The notes under the pieces: model-generated
What the model was told of the DNA's origin: nothing
Databases searched by the model: none
Seen by the model: the letters and a program-made list of their open reading frames with translations, nothing else
Made by a program: the position numbers and the translations under genes
Source: JBBQRS01 sp038214535
GTDB taxonomy: Bacteria > Chloroflexota > Anaerolineae > CG2-30-64-16
Assembly: GCA_038214535.1 (NCBI GenBank)
Contig: JBBQRS010000004.1
Coordinates: 21,372 to 85,371 of the forward strand
Length of the DNA: 64,000 nucleotides
Reading direction: 5' to 3'
In this document: positions 53,400 through 62,963 of the stretch, piece after piece
How the letters are laid out: every line of letters begins with the position of its first letter
How positions within the stretch are numbered: position 1 is the stretch's first letter

Positions 53400-54317
53400 C
53401 TACGCTTTCAGCGCGCCGGCGGTCACACCCTGGATGTAATACTTCATGCCGAAGGTGAAGAGGATCAGCAGCGGGATCACCGAAACGGCATACCCTGCCA
53501 TTTGCGCGCCGATATCTACCACGCCGAACTGGTTGACGAACTGGCGCAGCCCCACGCCCACCACCTGTTTCGCCGGGTCGGTGATCGTCACCAGCGGCCA
53601 GATGAAATCGTTGTAAGAGCCAATGAAGTGCATGATCGCCAGCGTGATCAGGATGGGCCAACTCAGCGGCAGCGCCACGCGCCGATAGAGGGTCAACTCC
53701 GACGCGCCGTCTATCCGGCCCGCCTCGAACAGCTCATTGGGGATCGTCGCAAAATAGCTGCGACAGAGCATGATGCCAAACACCTGCCCGCCCGCCGTCC
53801 ACGGCAAGATCAGCGCCCAGGCGCTGTCCAGCAGGCCCAGTTGGCGCACCAGCACGAAGCTGGGGATCAGGGTCAGCACGCCGGGGATCATCAGCAGCGC
53901 GAGGATTGCGATGTAGATCGTCTCTTTGCCGGGGAAGCGATGGCGCGCAAAGACGTACCCCGCCAGCGATGATAGCAAGACCACCCCCAGCACCGAAACC
54001 GTGCCAAACAGCAGTGAATTGAAGATGTAGCTGCGCATCCCGCGCCAGCCGTAGAGGTAATTATCCCACAACGGTGGCCGCGGCAACGCCCAGAACTGGG
54101 TGAAGATCTGGCCGCGGTTCTTCAACGACATCGTGAGCATCAACAGCACCGGCGTCAGGGTCAAAATCAGCAGGACGACCAGCGCGAGGATGATCATCCC
54201 CTGTTGCACCGGGCTTGAACCGGCGCTGCTGCTGGTTTCGGCGATGGCCTTGCGCTTACGCCGGGTTTTCGGCGTAGCCGCAAGCGGAGCGACGTTATCG
54301 GGTGAGGATGGTTGCAT
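53400..54317 (-). CDS. Sugar ABC transporter permease, MalG-like
   Basis: 305 residues with six helices after a basic N-terminus (KTRRKRKAIAE). The ATPase-coupling EAA loop is NELFEAGRIDGASELTLYRR followed by VALPLSWP. It pairs with the fused permease upstream (16-bp gap). It imports an oligosaccharide together with the binding protein at 56449-58233; the ATPase must be encoded elsewhere. Confidence 0.92.
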   Translation of the reverse strand: MQPSSPDNVAPLAATPKTRRKRKAIAETSSSAGSSPVQQGMIILALVVLLILTLTPVLLMLTMSLKNRGQIFTQFWALPRPPLWDNYLYGWRGMRSYIFNSLLFGTVSVLGVVLLSSLAGYVFARHRFPGKETIYIAILALLMIPGVLTLIPSFVLVRQLGLLDSAWALILPWTAGGQVFGIMLCRSYFATIPNELFEAGRIDGASELTLYRRVALPLSWPILITLAIMHFIGSYNDFIWPLVTITDPAKQVVGVGLRQFVNQFGVVDIGAQMAGYAVSVIPLLILFTFGMKYYIQGVTAGALKA

Positions 54318-54333
54318 GTCTCAATAGCTCCCG

Positions 54334-56331
54334 CTAGGCCTGAAATTCCGTTGAAGAGCGCACGTAGCGCATGTTCAAAATGGTGCCCCCCAGGATGACG
54401 AGGAACAGCACCGTGCCGATGGCCGATGCGACGCCAAAATTATTAAAGCGCATGGCCTGATAGTAAAGTTCCAGCGCCGGTGTATATGTGGAATTGTACG
54501 GCCCACCCTCTGTGGTGAGGTAAACGACGGAAAACTCCTGCATACCCGCAATGAAGCCCAGGATGAGCAGTAACCGAATCTGCCCCATCAACAGGGGCAA
54601 GTCCAGCGACCAGAAGCGCCGGAACCCACTCGCCCCATCCACCTTGGCCGCGTCAAACAGCTCGGTGGGGATAGAAATCAGCCCGCCGTAATAGAGCAGC
54701 AACGCAAACGCGCTGACCCACGGAAAGCCAATGAAGACGATGGACCAGATCGCGGTCTTGGGATCGCCCAGCCAGGCCTGGGGCTGTTGCATATCCATCA
54801 ATCCGAAGAGCGCCAGTACGTGATTGATCAGGCCGATGTTGGGGTCGAAGATATTGCGCCAGACCAGGATGATCGCGACGCCGGGCACAACGATGGGGAA
54901 AATGTAGAGCGAGCGCATCCAATATTGCAATCGGGTGGAACGCAGGTGGAACAACAACTCTGCGACCAGCAGCGGCATGGTGAGCACCTTGATATAGCCG
55001 GTGACGATGAGGATGATGGCGTTGATCACCCCGCGCTGCAAGTATTCGTTGTGGATGAGGGCTTTGAAATTGGTCAACCCGACCCACGTGGTGGAAACTC
55101 CCGGCACCCACTTGGTGAAGCCGTGAAACAGGCCCGAAGCCGCCGGATAGTAGTTAAAAACCAGCAAAAGCGCAACCGTCGGCAACAGCAAAAGATAAGA
55201 CAGACGCGCCCGCCAGACCTCCTTACCAACGCGGCGAGGTCCCGCGCCTTGTTTCGCCCAGGCGCGCTGGCCGATGGGGACGTAGCGCAGGAACGCGACA
55301 AACGCGGCGATCAGCGCGATAATGCCCAGCGGGATGGCGATGCGCACAACCTGGTTACGACTCTGGCCGGCCGCATAACCGGCCTTGCCCGATTTGACGC
55401 CGAAGCCGGACGATTTGCCGTCGTCCGAACCCGCGACGAGCAGCGAACCGTCGCCGGAGAGGGCCACCGCGCGCACCGGCTTCACGGCGTCGTGCTGAAT
55501 GACCACTTGCCCGGTTTCATCCAGCAAGAGAATTTCGCCCGCGCGACTGCCGTAAGCCGCCGAAGATCCATCCGCGCTGACCGCGGCGCTCTCGACCTTG
55601 CCCTTTGTTTCGTGAACGTAGACCTGCGCTTCCGGCTGATCGGTGCGTAATAAATACGCGTTCTGCGACTCGTCGCCAACCGCCAGGAAAGTGGCATCTT
55701 CCGAAAGCGCGACCCCGCGCACGATGCCTTCGACGCGATACTGCCAGACCTCTTGCCCGGCGCGGTCGAACATGCGAATCCAGGCGTCGCGCAGGCCGAA
55801 CACTACCCGCTGTCCATCGTCAGAGATAGACACGGAGAGCGGCGGCGTGTCAAACTCGTGCTCCCATACGGTGTTCCCGTCGCCGTCAAGCACCCAGACC
55901 GTGCGGCTCTTCGTGGGAACTACCGCTGCCAGGTCCCCGTCGCCCGACAGCGCCCCGGCGACCAGCACAAAGTCAAACTCTTTTTCCCACAACGTTTGGC
56001 CCGTACCGTCCAGCATGATGGCCTTACGGCCTTCGGTGGTCACAAACACCCGCCCACCGTCGCGGCTGATGCCAACACCCAACACGGTGCCACCGGCGTC
56101 ATACTCCCATTGCACCTCACCGGCGCGGTTCAGGTAGATCACCCGGCTGTCGCGCGTGCCCAGCGCCGTCACATCGCCATCGGCAGAAGTCGCCGCCGAC
56201 TGAATGGTGCTGCCGGCGTCATAATCCCAGTTGCCGCCCTGCGCGTGCGCTGCCGGTAGCCACCCACCGACCAGACACAACACGGTCAGCGTCAACAGTA
56301 TCCTCAACCACATTTTTCGCGTCGCCATCAT
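54334..56331 (-). CDS. Beta-propeller fused to MalF-like sugar ABC permease
   Basis: 665 residues. Residues 1-30 are a signal peptide (LLTLTVLCLVGGWLPAAHA). Residues ~33-305 are seven repeats of ~41 residues with the pattern VxxVAxSxDG...xxLDxxGxxxW (for example ALSGDGDLAAVV, VLDGDGNTVWEHEF), a PQQ/WD-like propeller that should lie outside the membrane. A helix at 330-350 and a short basic stretch lead into a six-helix MalF-type permease (~376-665) with the EAA loop ELFDAAKVDGASGFRRFW. The reading frame is continuous. Canonical MalF has a different, much smaller extracytoplasmic insert, so this architecture is unusual. Confidence 0.88.
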   Translation of the reverse strand: MMATRKMWLRILLTLTVLCLVGGWLPAAHAQGGNWDYDAGSTIQSAATSADGDVTALGTRDSRVIYLNRAGEVQWEYDAGGTVLGVGISRDGGRVFVTTEGRKAIMLDGTGQTLWEKEFDFVLVAGALSGDGDLAAVVPTKSRTVWVLDGDGNTVWEHEFDTPPLSVSISDDGQRVVFGLRDAWIRMFDRAGQEVWQYRVEGIVRGVALSEDATFLAVGDESQNAYLLRTDQPEAQVYVHETKGKVESAAVSADGSSAAYGSRAGEILLLDETGQVVIQHDAVKPVRAVALSGDGSLLVAGSDDGKSSGFGVKSGKAGYAAGQSRNQVVRIAIPLGIIALIAAFVAFLRYVPIGQRAWAKQGAGPRRVGKEVWRARLSYLLLLPTVALLLVFNYYPAASGLFHGFTKWVPGVSTTWVGLTNFKALIHNEYLQRGVINAIILIVTGYIKVLTMPLLVAELLFHLRSTRLQYWMRSLYIFPIVVPGVAIILVWRNIFDPNIGLINHVLALFGLMDMQQPQAWLGDPKTAIWSIVFIGFPWVSAFALLLYYGGLISIPTELFDAAKVDGASGFRRFWSLDLPLLMGQIRLLLILGFIAGMQEFSVVYLTTEGGPYNSTYTPALELYYQAMRFNNFGVASAIGTVLFLVILGGTILNMRYVRSSTEFQA

Positions 56332-56448
56332 CCTGAACCTCGGTGTGGCGTCCCGGGCTGCGGAGCAACCCGGGACGGTCAGGTCACATCGGTCGGTTGT
56401 TGGGAGCAAAGACCGCCCAACAACCGGTTACGCCTTACGTTCGCTGTG

Positions 56449-58233
56449 CTATTGCTGCGCCAGCGGTTTCTTTTCGGGGTTCGCCAGGTCTTCTTCGGTC
56501 ATCTGGGTCTTCTCGAGCATCCCTGACCACAGATCGGGCCGTCGCAAGACCTCGTTGTACTTCGTGATGTAGGTGTCCAGGTCAATCTGGTCCGTGAAGT
56601 ATTGCTGGGCCAGGTTCACCCATTCACGCACCATCGGTTGATAATCTTGCAGGCCGCGTGAGAACGCGCTGCCCGCCGTCGTCTTCTCGGTGTTGCCGAT
56701 CGGTTTCAGGTTCTCGAACTTGAGCGCCATTTCCGGCGGCATTTCGACGCCCTTGACGATGAAGGGGCCGGTCAGCCCGCCGCGCGGGTTGTTGGCATCC
56801 ATCTTGTTGTCCACATAGATCTTGAAGCCTTCGGGGCTGGTGACGAACATCATGAAGTCAATCTCCAGCTCGTTTTGCTGGGCCGACTTCACGGGCACGC
56901 TCCAGAAGCCCACCGGCCACTCGATGGTGCGCTGCCACGGGCAGGTCGCCACATCTGAGATCATCTGCGGGTTGTCGAACGTGCCGAAGCTGAACGGCTG
57001 AACGGCGGAGAACGACGGATCGGGGGTCGGGGTCGGTTCCCCTTCCTTGGCGGTGAAGAACTGGCCGGTGCGCAGGTTGTTGATGTCACGCTCGAACGTG
57101 CCGATCATCCAGCCGCCATCCAGCCAGAAGAGCGCCTTGCCGGAGAGGAAGAGCGAGTAGGCCGTCTGGCCGTTCACGCCGGTCCACCCGGGGGGCAAGT
57201 TTTCGGGTTTGAAGACTTTCTTGAATTCCGTCATCAACGCCCGGTATTCAGGGTCTTCGGGACCCATCTCGCCCTTATCGAAGGCATTCAACCAGCGTGC
57301 AAAGTTCTGGCTGACCCGATCCTGGTCATCGAAGTGGCGATCCTTTTGCCAGTCAGCTTCGGGGAACAGGTCGTCCTTGCCCTTTTCAAAGCACCAGTCG
57401 CCTTCCTGACAGCGGCTCAACTCCCACTTTTTCGGCCCGCAGTAGAAACCATCCTGGTACATGCGGGCCAGCCAGCCCATCCGCATCTCCCAGAACTCCT
57501 GGAAATCGCCGCCGATGGAGAAGGGGATGTAACCGGCGTCGTTTGCCTTAGCCATCCAGCCGGCCAGCTCGTCCCAGTTTTGCGGCGGTTCGGTCATGCC
57601 GATCTCGTCGGCGATGGTCTTGTTATAGAACCAGACGATCTTAACCAGTTCCAGGCTCAGATGATAGAGCTCGCCTGTCACCGGGCTGCGGCTGAGGGAC
57701 ATCACGTCCTGATCGAAGCTGTCGCGCCAGACCTTACCCTCGTTATAGGGGTTCGGCTTATCCATATAGTCTTCGAGGTTGACGAACTTCTTGGCGTCAA
57801 TCAGGTCTGACACCACGTTGCCGTTGACCCACGAAGGCCGTGGCTCGCCGCCGGCGAACTGCGTGCGAATCCAGTCCTGATACCCTTCCGTCGGTTTCAG
57901 CTCAACGGAGCATTTAACGTCCGGGTGCAAGGCGATATACGCATCGCACAGCGCGTTCCAGGTTTGCGTATCTTCGCTTTGCAGGCTGACGACCACCTCG
58001 CCGGACATGGCGGGTGGCGCAGGGGTTTCGGTGGCTGCCGGCGCTGGAGCCGCGGTCGGTTCCTCCGCCGCCGCAGGCACCTCCGTCGGGGCGACCGTCG
58101 CTTCTTCCACGGGGGCCGGGGCGGCCGGCGCAACGGTCGGGGCCGGCGCGGCCGCCGGTGCACAGGCCGCCAGCAGCATAGACAAAATCACTGCGACGGA
58201 CATCATCATCCATAGTGTCCTACGTGTCTTCAT
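56449..58233 (-). CDS. Sugar-binding lipoprotein (family 1 SBP)
   Basis: 594 residues. Signal peptide with lipobox LLAAC at about residue 23, an Ala/Pro/Thr-rich linker of ~50 residues, then the family 1 fold (TWNALCDAYIALHPDVKC, VKIVWFYNKTIADEIGM, NWDELAGWMAKANDAG, FWLDGGWMIG). It is larger than typical SBPs of ~420 residues and contains several Cys near FYCGPKKWELSRCQEGDWC that may form disulfides. AGGAGGAG lies 8 nt before the ATG. It is the first structural gene downstream of lacI. Confidence 0.92.
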   Translation of the reverse strand: MKTRRTLWMMMSVAVILSMLLAACAPAAAPAPTVAPAAPAPVEEATVAPTEVPAAAEEPTAAPAPAATETPAPPAMSGEVVVSLQSEDTQTWNALCDAYIALHPDVKCSVELKPTEGYQDWIRTQFAGGEPRPSWVNGNVVSDLIDAKKFVNLEDYMDKPNPYNEGKVWRDSFDQDVMSLSRSPVTGELYHLSLELVKIVWFYNKTIADEIGMTEPPQNWDELAGWMAKANDAGYIPFSIGGDFQEFWEMRMGWLARMYQDGFYCGPKKWELSRCQEGDWCFEKGKDDLFPEADWQKDRHFDDQDRVSQNFARWLNAFDKGEMGPEDPEYRALMTEFKKVFKPENLPPGWTGVNGQTAYSLFLSGKALFWLDGGWMIGTFERDINNLRTGQFFTAKEGEPTPTPDPSFSAVQPFSFGTFDNPQMISDVATCPWQRTIEWPVGFWSVPVKSAQQNELEIDFMMFVTSPEGFKIYVDNKMDANNPRGGLTGPFIVKGVEMPPEMALKFENLKPIGNTEKTTAGSAFSRGLQDYQPMVREWVNLAQQYFTDQIDLDTYITKYNEVLRRPDLWSGMLEKTQMTEEDLANPEKKPLAQQ

Positions 58234-58278
58234 TGAAACGCTCCTCCTGAGATATGGAGTAGACAGGGTTACACCGAA

Positions 58279-58286
58279 CGATCGTC
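58279..58286. promoter_or_regulatory. Candidate LacI operator upstream of the SBP gene
   Basis: ACGATCGT is a perfect 8-bp palindrome inside GAACGATCGTCTAAA, 46 bp upstream of the binding-protein ATG. It is too short to be certain, but it is placed where the LacI-type regulator should act. Confidence 0.3.
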
Positions 58287-58327
58287 TAAACGGCAAATTC
58301 CAGAGTCGTGACATCACCTCCTTGCAA

Positions 58328-59467
58328 TTAAGAACGCGTAGTCTCACGCGCGACCGGCGCAATGCTCGCGCCGGAGGCCGCACTGAGCACAGAGGTTTCT
58401 GGCAGGGGTTGCTGCGCGCGATCTATATCCTCTTCGGCGGGGCCGGCATGCCCGGTCGAAGCGCGCGCGATGAAACGGGCCGGCACACGGTCGTGGGAGA
58501 TCGGCGCAGCGGGGTGCTGCATCCGATGCAACAGCAAGTGAAAAGCCCGGCGACCCATTTCCTCGGCGCTGCCGTCTACGGTTGTCAGGGGCGGCGTCAA
58601 ATACGGGGCAACGTCAATGTTGTCATAACCAGCGACTGAGACATCTGCGGGCACGCGCAGGCCGCGCTCGGCGCACGCGCGCAATGCGCCAATCGCCAGA
58701 TAGTCGTTCACGGCGACGATAGCCGTCGGGCGCGGTTGCAGGTCGAGCAGTTGCAGCGCGGCGATATAGCCGTCTTCGATGCGGGGGCCGGTGCGAATGA
58801 CGTAATCAGGGTTCACATGCAAGCCGATGGCATGGTGGGCGACCTCGTAAGACTCCAGTCGCTCCAGCCCCAGCGTCGGCACCGCCACGCCAAACACCAG
58901 GCCAATCCGGCGGTGGCCCAACGCCAGCAGATGCGCCATCATCTCCGCGGCGCCCTCCGCATACGACGGCGCCACCGTATCCACATCCAGCCCCGAATCC
59001 GCCGGCAGCCCGAACATCACCAGCGCGTTCTGTGCTTCTTTCAGCGCCAACAGCTCGGCTTCCAGGGCCTGGTAGTAAGTGACCAGCAGAATCAGGCCGT
59101 CTACACGGCGGCGCGTCAGCGTGTGCAGGCCGGCCAACTCGCGCTCGGGGTCAAGCGATGTGCTGCTGAAGAAGAGGTCGTAACCATGGGGCCGCGCGGC
59201 GTTCTCGACGCCGCTGACGATCTGCCAGTAGTGGGGATTGTGCGTATCGGGGATCATCACGCCGACGCTGCGGGTCTTACCCGAGCGCAGCGATTGGGCG
59301 GACGCGTCCGGCTGGTAGCCGATCTCATCAATCGCGACCAGCACACGGCGGCGCGTCTCTTCGCTGATCGTGATCGTGCCGACCGGGCGGTCGTTGACCA
59401 CGTAAGAGACCACGGCGCGGGAAACCCCGACCAGGCGGGCGACATCGGTTTGAGTGGGACGCTTCAT
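58328..59467 (-). CDS. LacI-family transcriptional regulator
   Basis: 379 residues. The HTH is TQTDVARLVGVSRAVVSYVV followed by the hinge helix pattern ...ALRSGKTRSVGVMIPDT. The C-terminal periplasmic-binding-protein-like domain is complete (VAVNDYLAIGALRACAERGL, VSVAGYDNIDVAPYLTPPLT). It probably senses the sugar imported by the adjacent ABC system and represses the locus from 58233 down to 43704, all on the same strand. Confidence 0.93.
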   Translation of the reverse strand: MKRPTQTDVARLVGVSRAVVSYVVNDRPVGTITISEETRRRVLVAIDEIGYQPDASAQSLRSGKTRSVGVMIPDTHNPHYWQIVSGVENAARPHGYDLFFSSTSLDPERELAGLHTLTRRRVDGLILLVTYYQALEAELLALKEAQNALVMFGLPADSGLDVDTVAPSYAEGAAEMMAHLLALGHRRIGLVFGVAVPTLGLERLESYEVAHHAIGLHVNPDYVIRTGPRIEDGYIAALQLLDLQPRPTAIVAVNDYLAIGALRACAERGLRVPADVSVAGYDNIDVAPYLTPPLTTVDGSAEEMGRRAFHLLLHRMQHPAAPISHDRVPARFIARASTGHAGPAEEDIDRAQQPLPETSVLSAASGASIAPVARETTRS

Positions 59468-59521
59468 TGTGAGCCACCCGTTTCGGCGTAACACTCGATG
59501 AAACGCCTCGAACGACGCCTC

Positions 59522-59535
59522 ATTACACGTGTTAT
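59522..59535. promoter_or_regulatory. Candidate LacI operator upstream of lacI
   Basis: ATTACACGTGTTAT is palindromic at 12 of 14 positions with a central CG, the usual form of LacI/GalR operators, 55 bp upstream of the lacI start. Confidence 0.4.
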
Positions 59536-59628
59536 CCTACAGGTGACATTACACCCAAAGCACCGGGTTTGTCAATACCCAAAATTCGCCGGCCCATCCC
59601 TTGGGACATAGATGCACCGGTCAACTGT

Positions 59629-60396
59629 CTACCTGACGCCGCCGTTGCTATACAACAGTTGGCCGTTGATCCAGCCGCCTTCTGCGGAGCAGAGGAACTT
59701 CACCAGGTTTGCGCAGTCTTGCGGCAAACCCACCCGCCCTAACGGCGTCATGCGTCGCACCGTTTCCTCAAGGTCGGCAGACATCCAGCCTGTATCGGTC
59801 GCGCCGGGGTTGATGACGTTTGCCGTGACGCCCAGGTCTTTGAGTTCATGCGCTGCGGCGAGCACAATGCGGTCCATCGCGCCCTTGCTCGCGCCATAGG
59901 GAAGATTCTCCACCGTGTGGTCGCTCGTGATCGAGATAATCCGACCATTCCCGTGGCCGCCGCGATAGCGCAAACCAAACTCACGGATCAGCAGCCAGGT
60001 TGCGCGCGCATTGACCGCGAAATGCAAATCAAAGCTCTCGACCGATGTGTTGTAAATATTGCTGTCCACCGATTGACAGTGCGCCATCACCAACGCGGTC
60101 ACCGGCCCCAACTCTTTTTCGACGCCGTCGAAGATACGGGCAGGCGCAGCCGGATCGGATAAGTCCACTTCGATGGCAAGGGCGCGTGATCCAACCCCGC
60201 GCACCTGCTCTACCAGTTCCCCGGCTTCATCAGGCGCGTTGCCCCAGGGCATCGTGGTGTCATAAGGCCGCCAGAATGTGGTCGCTACGTCCCAACCGGA
60301 TTCCGCCAGCGCCAATGCGATCGCCGCCCCAATGCCGATCGTGCGGCTTGCGCCGGTTACAAGGGCGATGGGTCGTTCTGGAAAGGTTCGAGACAT
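59629..60396 (-). CDS. Short-chain dehydrogenase/reductase
   Basis: 255 residues with a Rossmann fold. The cofactor loop is VTGASRTIGIG, a variant of TGxxxGxG. The catalytic residues are Ser in SITSDHTVE and Tyr-x3-Lys in LPYGASKGAM. NPGATDTG and the C-terminal GWINGQLLYSNGG are typical of classical SDRs. A Trp/Pro-rich insertion after strand 2 (TTFWRPYDTTMPWGNAPDE) is unusual and may shape the substrate site. The ATG at 60396 has AAGGA ten bases upstream. Confidence 0.9.
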   Translation of the reverse strand: MSRTFPERPIALVTGASRTIGIGAAIALALAESGWDVATTFWRPYDTTMPWGNAPDEAGELVEQVRGVGSRALAIEVDLSDPAAPARIFDGVEKELGPVTALVMAHCQSVDSNIYNTSVESFDLHFAVNARATWLLIREFGLRYRGGHGNGRIISITSDHTVENLPYGASKGAMDRIVLAAAHELKDLGVTANVINPGATDTGWMSADLEETVRRMTPLGRVGLPQDCANLVKFLCSAEGGWINGQLLYSNGGVR

Positions 60397-60555
60397 GGTA
60401 CACATATCCTTCAATCCGGCAGGAGGTCTATGAGGTGAATGCTCTTGTACTCGCTATCTATCCCCAGTATACTGCCCGCGCCGGGTCGGGTCAACCGCCT
60501 GGCGAAATGGGATATGAAGCCACCCCGAAGACTGGTATCAGATGCGGGAGCATAA

Positions 60556-61458
60556 ATGACCACACCGAGCGCGCAAAGCAAGATCGTCAAAGCCTACCTG
60601 CGGCTCAGCGGGAAGAAGGCGCAGGTGAACCGCACGAAGGAGACGAGCGCCCGCGGGGCCGTCCCCAGTGGGCCGCCGCCGGGGAAGCTATACCGGAAGC
60701 ACCACATCACCCAGCGCGAGATCAATGGGCGCACCGTCTGGACAATTGCGCCCAGGGAGGAAGCCGGCGATCTGCATATCTGCTATTTCCACGGCGGGGC
60801 CTATGTCGGCGGTTTCACCGCTTTTTACTGGAATTTCATCTCGCGCCTTGTGGATCGCCTGCATTGCACCGTCACCGCGCCGGATTACCCGCTGGCCCCG
60901 CAGTATCACGTAGATGACGTCTTTGCGATGGTACTCCCGCTCTATCGCGAGCTCGTCGCCACGGCGGGAGTCGCCAACCTGACGCTGATGGGCGATTCGG
61001 CGGGCGGCGGACTGAGCCTGGCCCTCGCGCAACACGTGCGCGAAGCAGGCATCGCGCAGCCGGCCCATCTGATATTGCTCTCACCGCGGCTGGATGTGAC
61101 GATGACCAACCCCGGTATCGAGGAGGTAGATCCGCTGGATGTCGTCCTCGGCGTGCAGGGATTGAGAGATGCGGGCGAGATGTACGCCGGGGAGACCGAG
61201 GGGACGGATTATCACGTCAGCCCGATTTACGGCAGCGTCAAGAACCTTGCGCCGATCACGCTGTTCATCGGGACGCATGACATCCTGGTCGCAGATTGCC
61301 GCAAGCTCAAAGCGCAGGCCGCGGCGGAGGGCGTGGAAATTGACTACCACGAGTATGAAGCAATGATGCACGTCTGGATGATGCTGCCGCTGCCCGAGGC
61401 CGAGCGGGCAATGGATACAATCGTCGCCATGCTCACGCCGACTCAGCCTCACCCATAA
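60556..61458 (+). CDS. Alpha/beta hydrolase, HSL-type esterase
   Basis: 300 residues. The oxyanion-hole motif YFHGGAYVGG, the nucleophile elbow LMGDSAGGG, Asp in FIGTHDILVADC and His in AMMHVWMML make a complete hormone-sensitive-lipase-type triad. It probably hydrolyses short-chain esters. The N-terminal ~50 residues form the helical cap. Its 3' end overlaps the convergent YihY-family gene by 26 bp. Confidence 0.9.
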   Translation: MTTPSAQSKIVKAYLRLSGKKAQVNRTKETSARGAVPSGPPPGKLYRKHHITQREINGRTVWTIAPREEAGDLHICYFHGGAYVGGFTAFYWNFISRLVDRLHCTVTAPDYPLAPQYHVDDVFAMVLPLYRELVATAGVANLTLMGDSAGGGLSLALAQHVREAGIAQPAHLILLSPRLDVTMTNPGIEEVDPLDVVLGVQGLRDAGEMYAGETEGTDYHVSPIYGSVKNLAPITLFIGTHDILVADCRKLKAQAAAEGVEIDYHEYEAMMHVWMMLPLPEAERAMDTIVAMLTPTQPHP

Positions 61459-62338
61459 CTGCGCGATCGCGCCCACCGCGCCGGCGCAGCGGTTCGGGCG
61501 TCTCGCCGCGCGACTCGGCATAGACCTGCGTCAGCTCCGCGCCGAAGAAGACGATTTGCGCGGAGTAATAGACCCACAGCAGAAACACGATCACCGACCC
61601 CGACACGCCGTAGGGCGACCCTTGCCCGCCCAGCAGCGCCTTCATCACAACCGTCCCTAACGTGAACAACACACCCGTGACGCTTGCGCCCAGCCAGGCC
61701 ACCCGCCAACTGATCTGCGCATCGGAGACCGTTTTGTAAAGCAGCCCGAACAAGAGCGTCGAGCCAAGCAGCGTGAAAGCTAAATTCACAAACCGCAGAA
61801 TCCATTCGGCGGAGGTCGAAAGCCACGCCACGCGCCCCAACGTCGTGGAGATGCCCGCGCTGAAGACCAGGGATACCAGAATGAGGAATCCGAACGCAAT
61901 GACGAGACCGAAACCGAACAGTCGCTTGCTAAATATACGCGCGAACAGCTTACCCTTTACGGGCTCCGCGTTCCAGATCAGATTGAGGCTATCCTGCAAC
62001 TCGATGAAGACATTGGCCGATCCCCAGAGCACCAGGAGTACCTTGAAGACGCTGATGAGGTTGCCGGGGGTTGCGAGCTGTGCGTCATTGTTCGCGGCAA
62101 TCTGGCCGATGAACTGGGCGACTTGTGGCCCCATCAACTGCGTAACCAGATCGAGTAACTGCTGGTGAGCAGCATCTTGCCCCAGCGTCGTGCTGAGCAG
62201 CCCCAACAACGTCGCCAGCAGCGGCGTGATCGAGATGGCCGAGTAGAACGACAGCGACGCCGCCAGGCGCGCGCCGTGGTCGTCCTGGTATTGTTTGAAC
62301 GCGTCGCGGATCAGCGTGATGATGGTTTGCAGATTCAT
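61433..62338 (-). CDS. YihY/BrkB-family membrane protein
   Basis: 301 residues from the ATG at 62338 (a start at 62374 is possible but lacks a ribosome site). The conserved RLAASLSFYSAISITPLL block and six hydrophobic helices, with SPYGVSGSVIVFLLWVYYSA and QIVFFGAELTQVYAE near the end, identify the family. Members are inner-membrane proteins of uncertain role, once misnamed ribonuclease BN. The tail is basic (RRRGGRDR). Confidence 0.88.
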   Translation of the reverse strand: MNLQTIITLIRDAFKQYQDDHGARLAASLSFYSAISITPLLATLLGLLSTTLGQDAAHQQLLDLVTQLMGPQVAQFIGQIAANNDAQLATPGNLISVFKVLLVLWGSANVFIELQDSLNLIWNAEPVKGKLFARIFSKRLFGFGLVIAFGFLILVSLVFSAGISTTLGRVAWLSTSAEWILRFVNLAFTLLGSTLLFGLLYKTVSDAQISWRVAWLGASVTGVLFTLGTVVMKALLGGQGSPYGVSGSVIVFLLWVYYSAQIVFFGAELTQVYAESRGETPEPLRRRGGRDRAVMGEAESA

Positions 62339-62440
62339 CGAGCTGTTGTTACCTCTACGTGCAATGACTTTCATCCAGAGTATAGCTTTTGGCCAAAGCG
62401 GATGTCAAGCAATACGACAGGCACGGATACGCCGTCCCGA

Positions 62441-62881
62441 TCAGGGGTCGCCGGACACGTAGCCGGCTTGCTCATCGTTGACTGCCGCAGGCGCTGCAGT
62501 GAGATGGTAAACCGGTGCAGAGGAGGCGGCTCCGCCTACCGCCAGCGCCAGCGCAACGTTAATATACTGATTCAAGCTGACGCCCTCGCTGTCGGCCGCC
62601 TCAACCAGTTGCCGATGCAGTGAGCGCGGCACGCGCACCACAAATTTGCCGCTGTAGTCCTCTTCAGGCCGCGGTTCTGGGATGGCGTCGCCCATCTCCA
62701 GCGAAACCTCAAGCCAACCTTGCATCGCGTCCTGAATCATGACGAACGCTTCTTCGGCTGTATCCCCCTGGCTCACGCAACCCTGCAACTCCTTAACGCG
62801 TACAATCCAGCCTTCTTCAGGATCGCGCTGCAACTCAATCGTATAGGGAAGACTCATGTAGTATTCAATGGTCTTATTCAC
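62441..62881 (-). CDS. hicB: HicB-type antitoxin (orphan)
   Basis: 146 residues. The N-terminal HicB RNase H-like half (YTIELQRDPEEGWIVRVKEL then GCVSQGDTAEEA) is followed by a C-terminal ribbon-helix-helix (FVVRVPRSLHRQLVEAADSE, VSLNQYINVALA). A GTG start at 62881 has AGGAG seven bases upstream; the ATG at 62857 has none. No hicA toxin gene is adjacent on either side. Confidence 0.85.
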   Translation of the reverse strand: MNKTIEYYMSLPYTIELQRDPEEGWIVRVKELQGCVSQGDTAEEAFVMIQDAMQGWLEVSLEMGDAIPEPRPEEDYSGKFVVRVPRSLHRQLVEAADSEGVSLNQYINVALALAVGGAASSAPVYHLTAAPAAVNDEQAGYVSGDP

Positions 62882-62963
62882 CGTGCTGCTCCTGGCTCAT
62901 ATGACTCCAATGGGACAGTATCATATCTAGTACTACATGTCAAGGCTCAATTTTGTTATATTT

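Noticed and set aside
58234..58383. Possible upstream start for the sugar-binding protein at an AAGGAGGTGATG site (about 58310)
   Set aside because: The spacing of two bases is too short, and it would bury the signal peptide and lipobox; the ATG at 58233 has a well-spaced AGGAGGAG.
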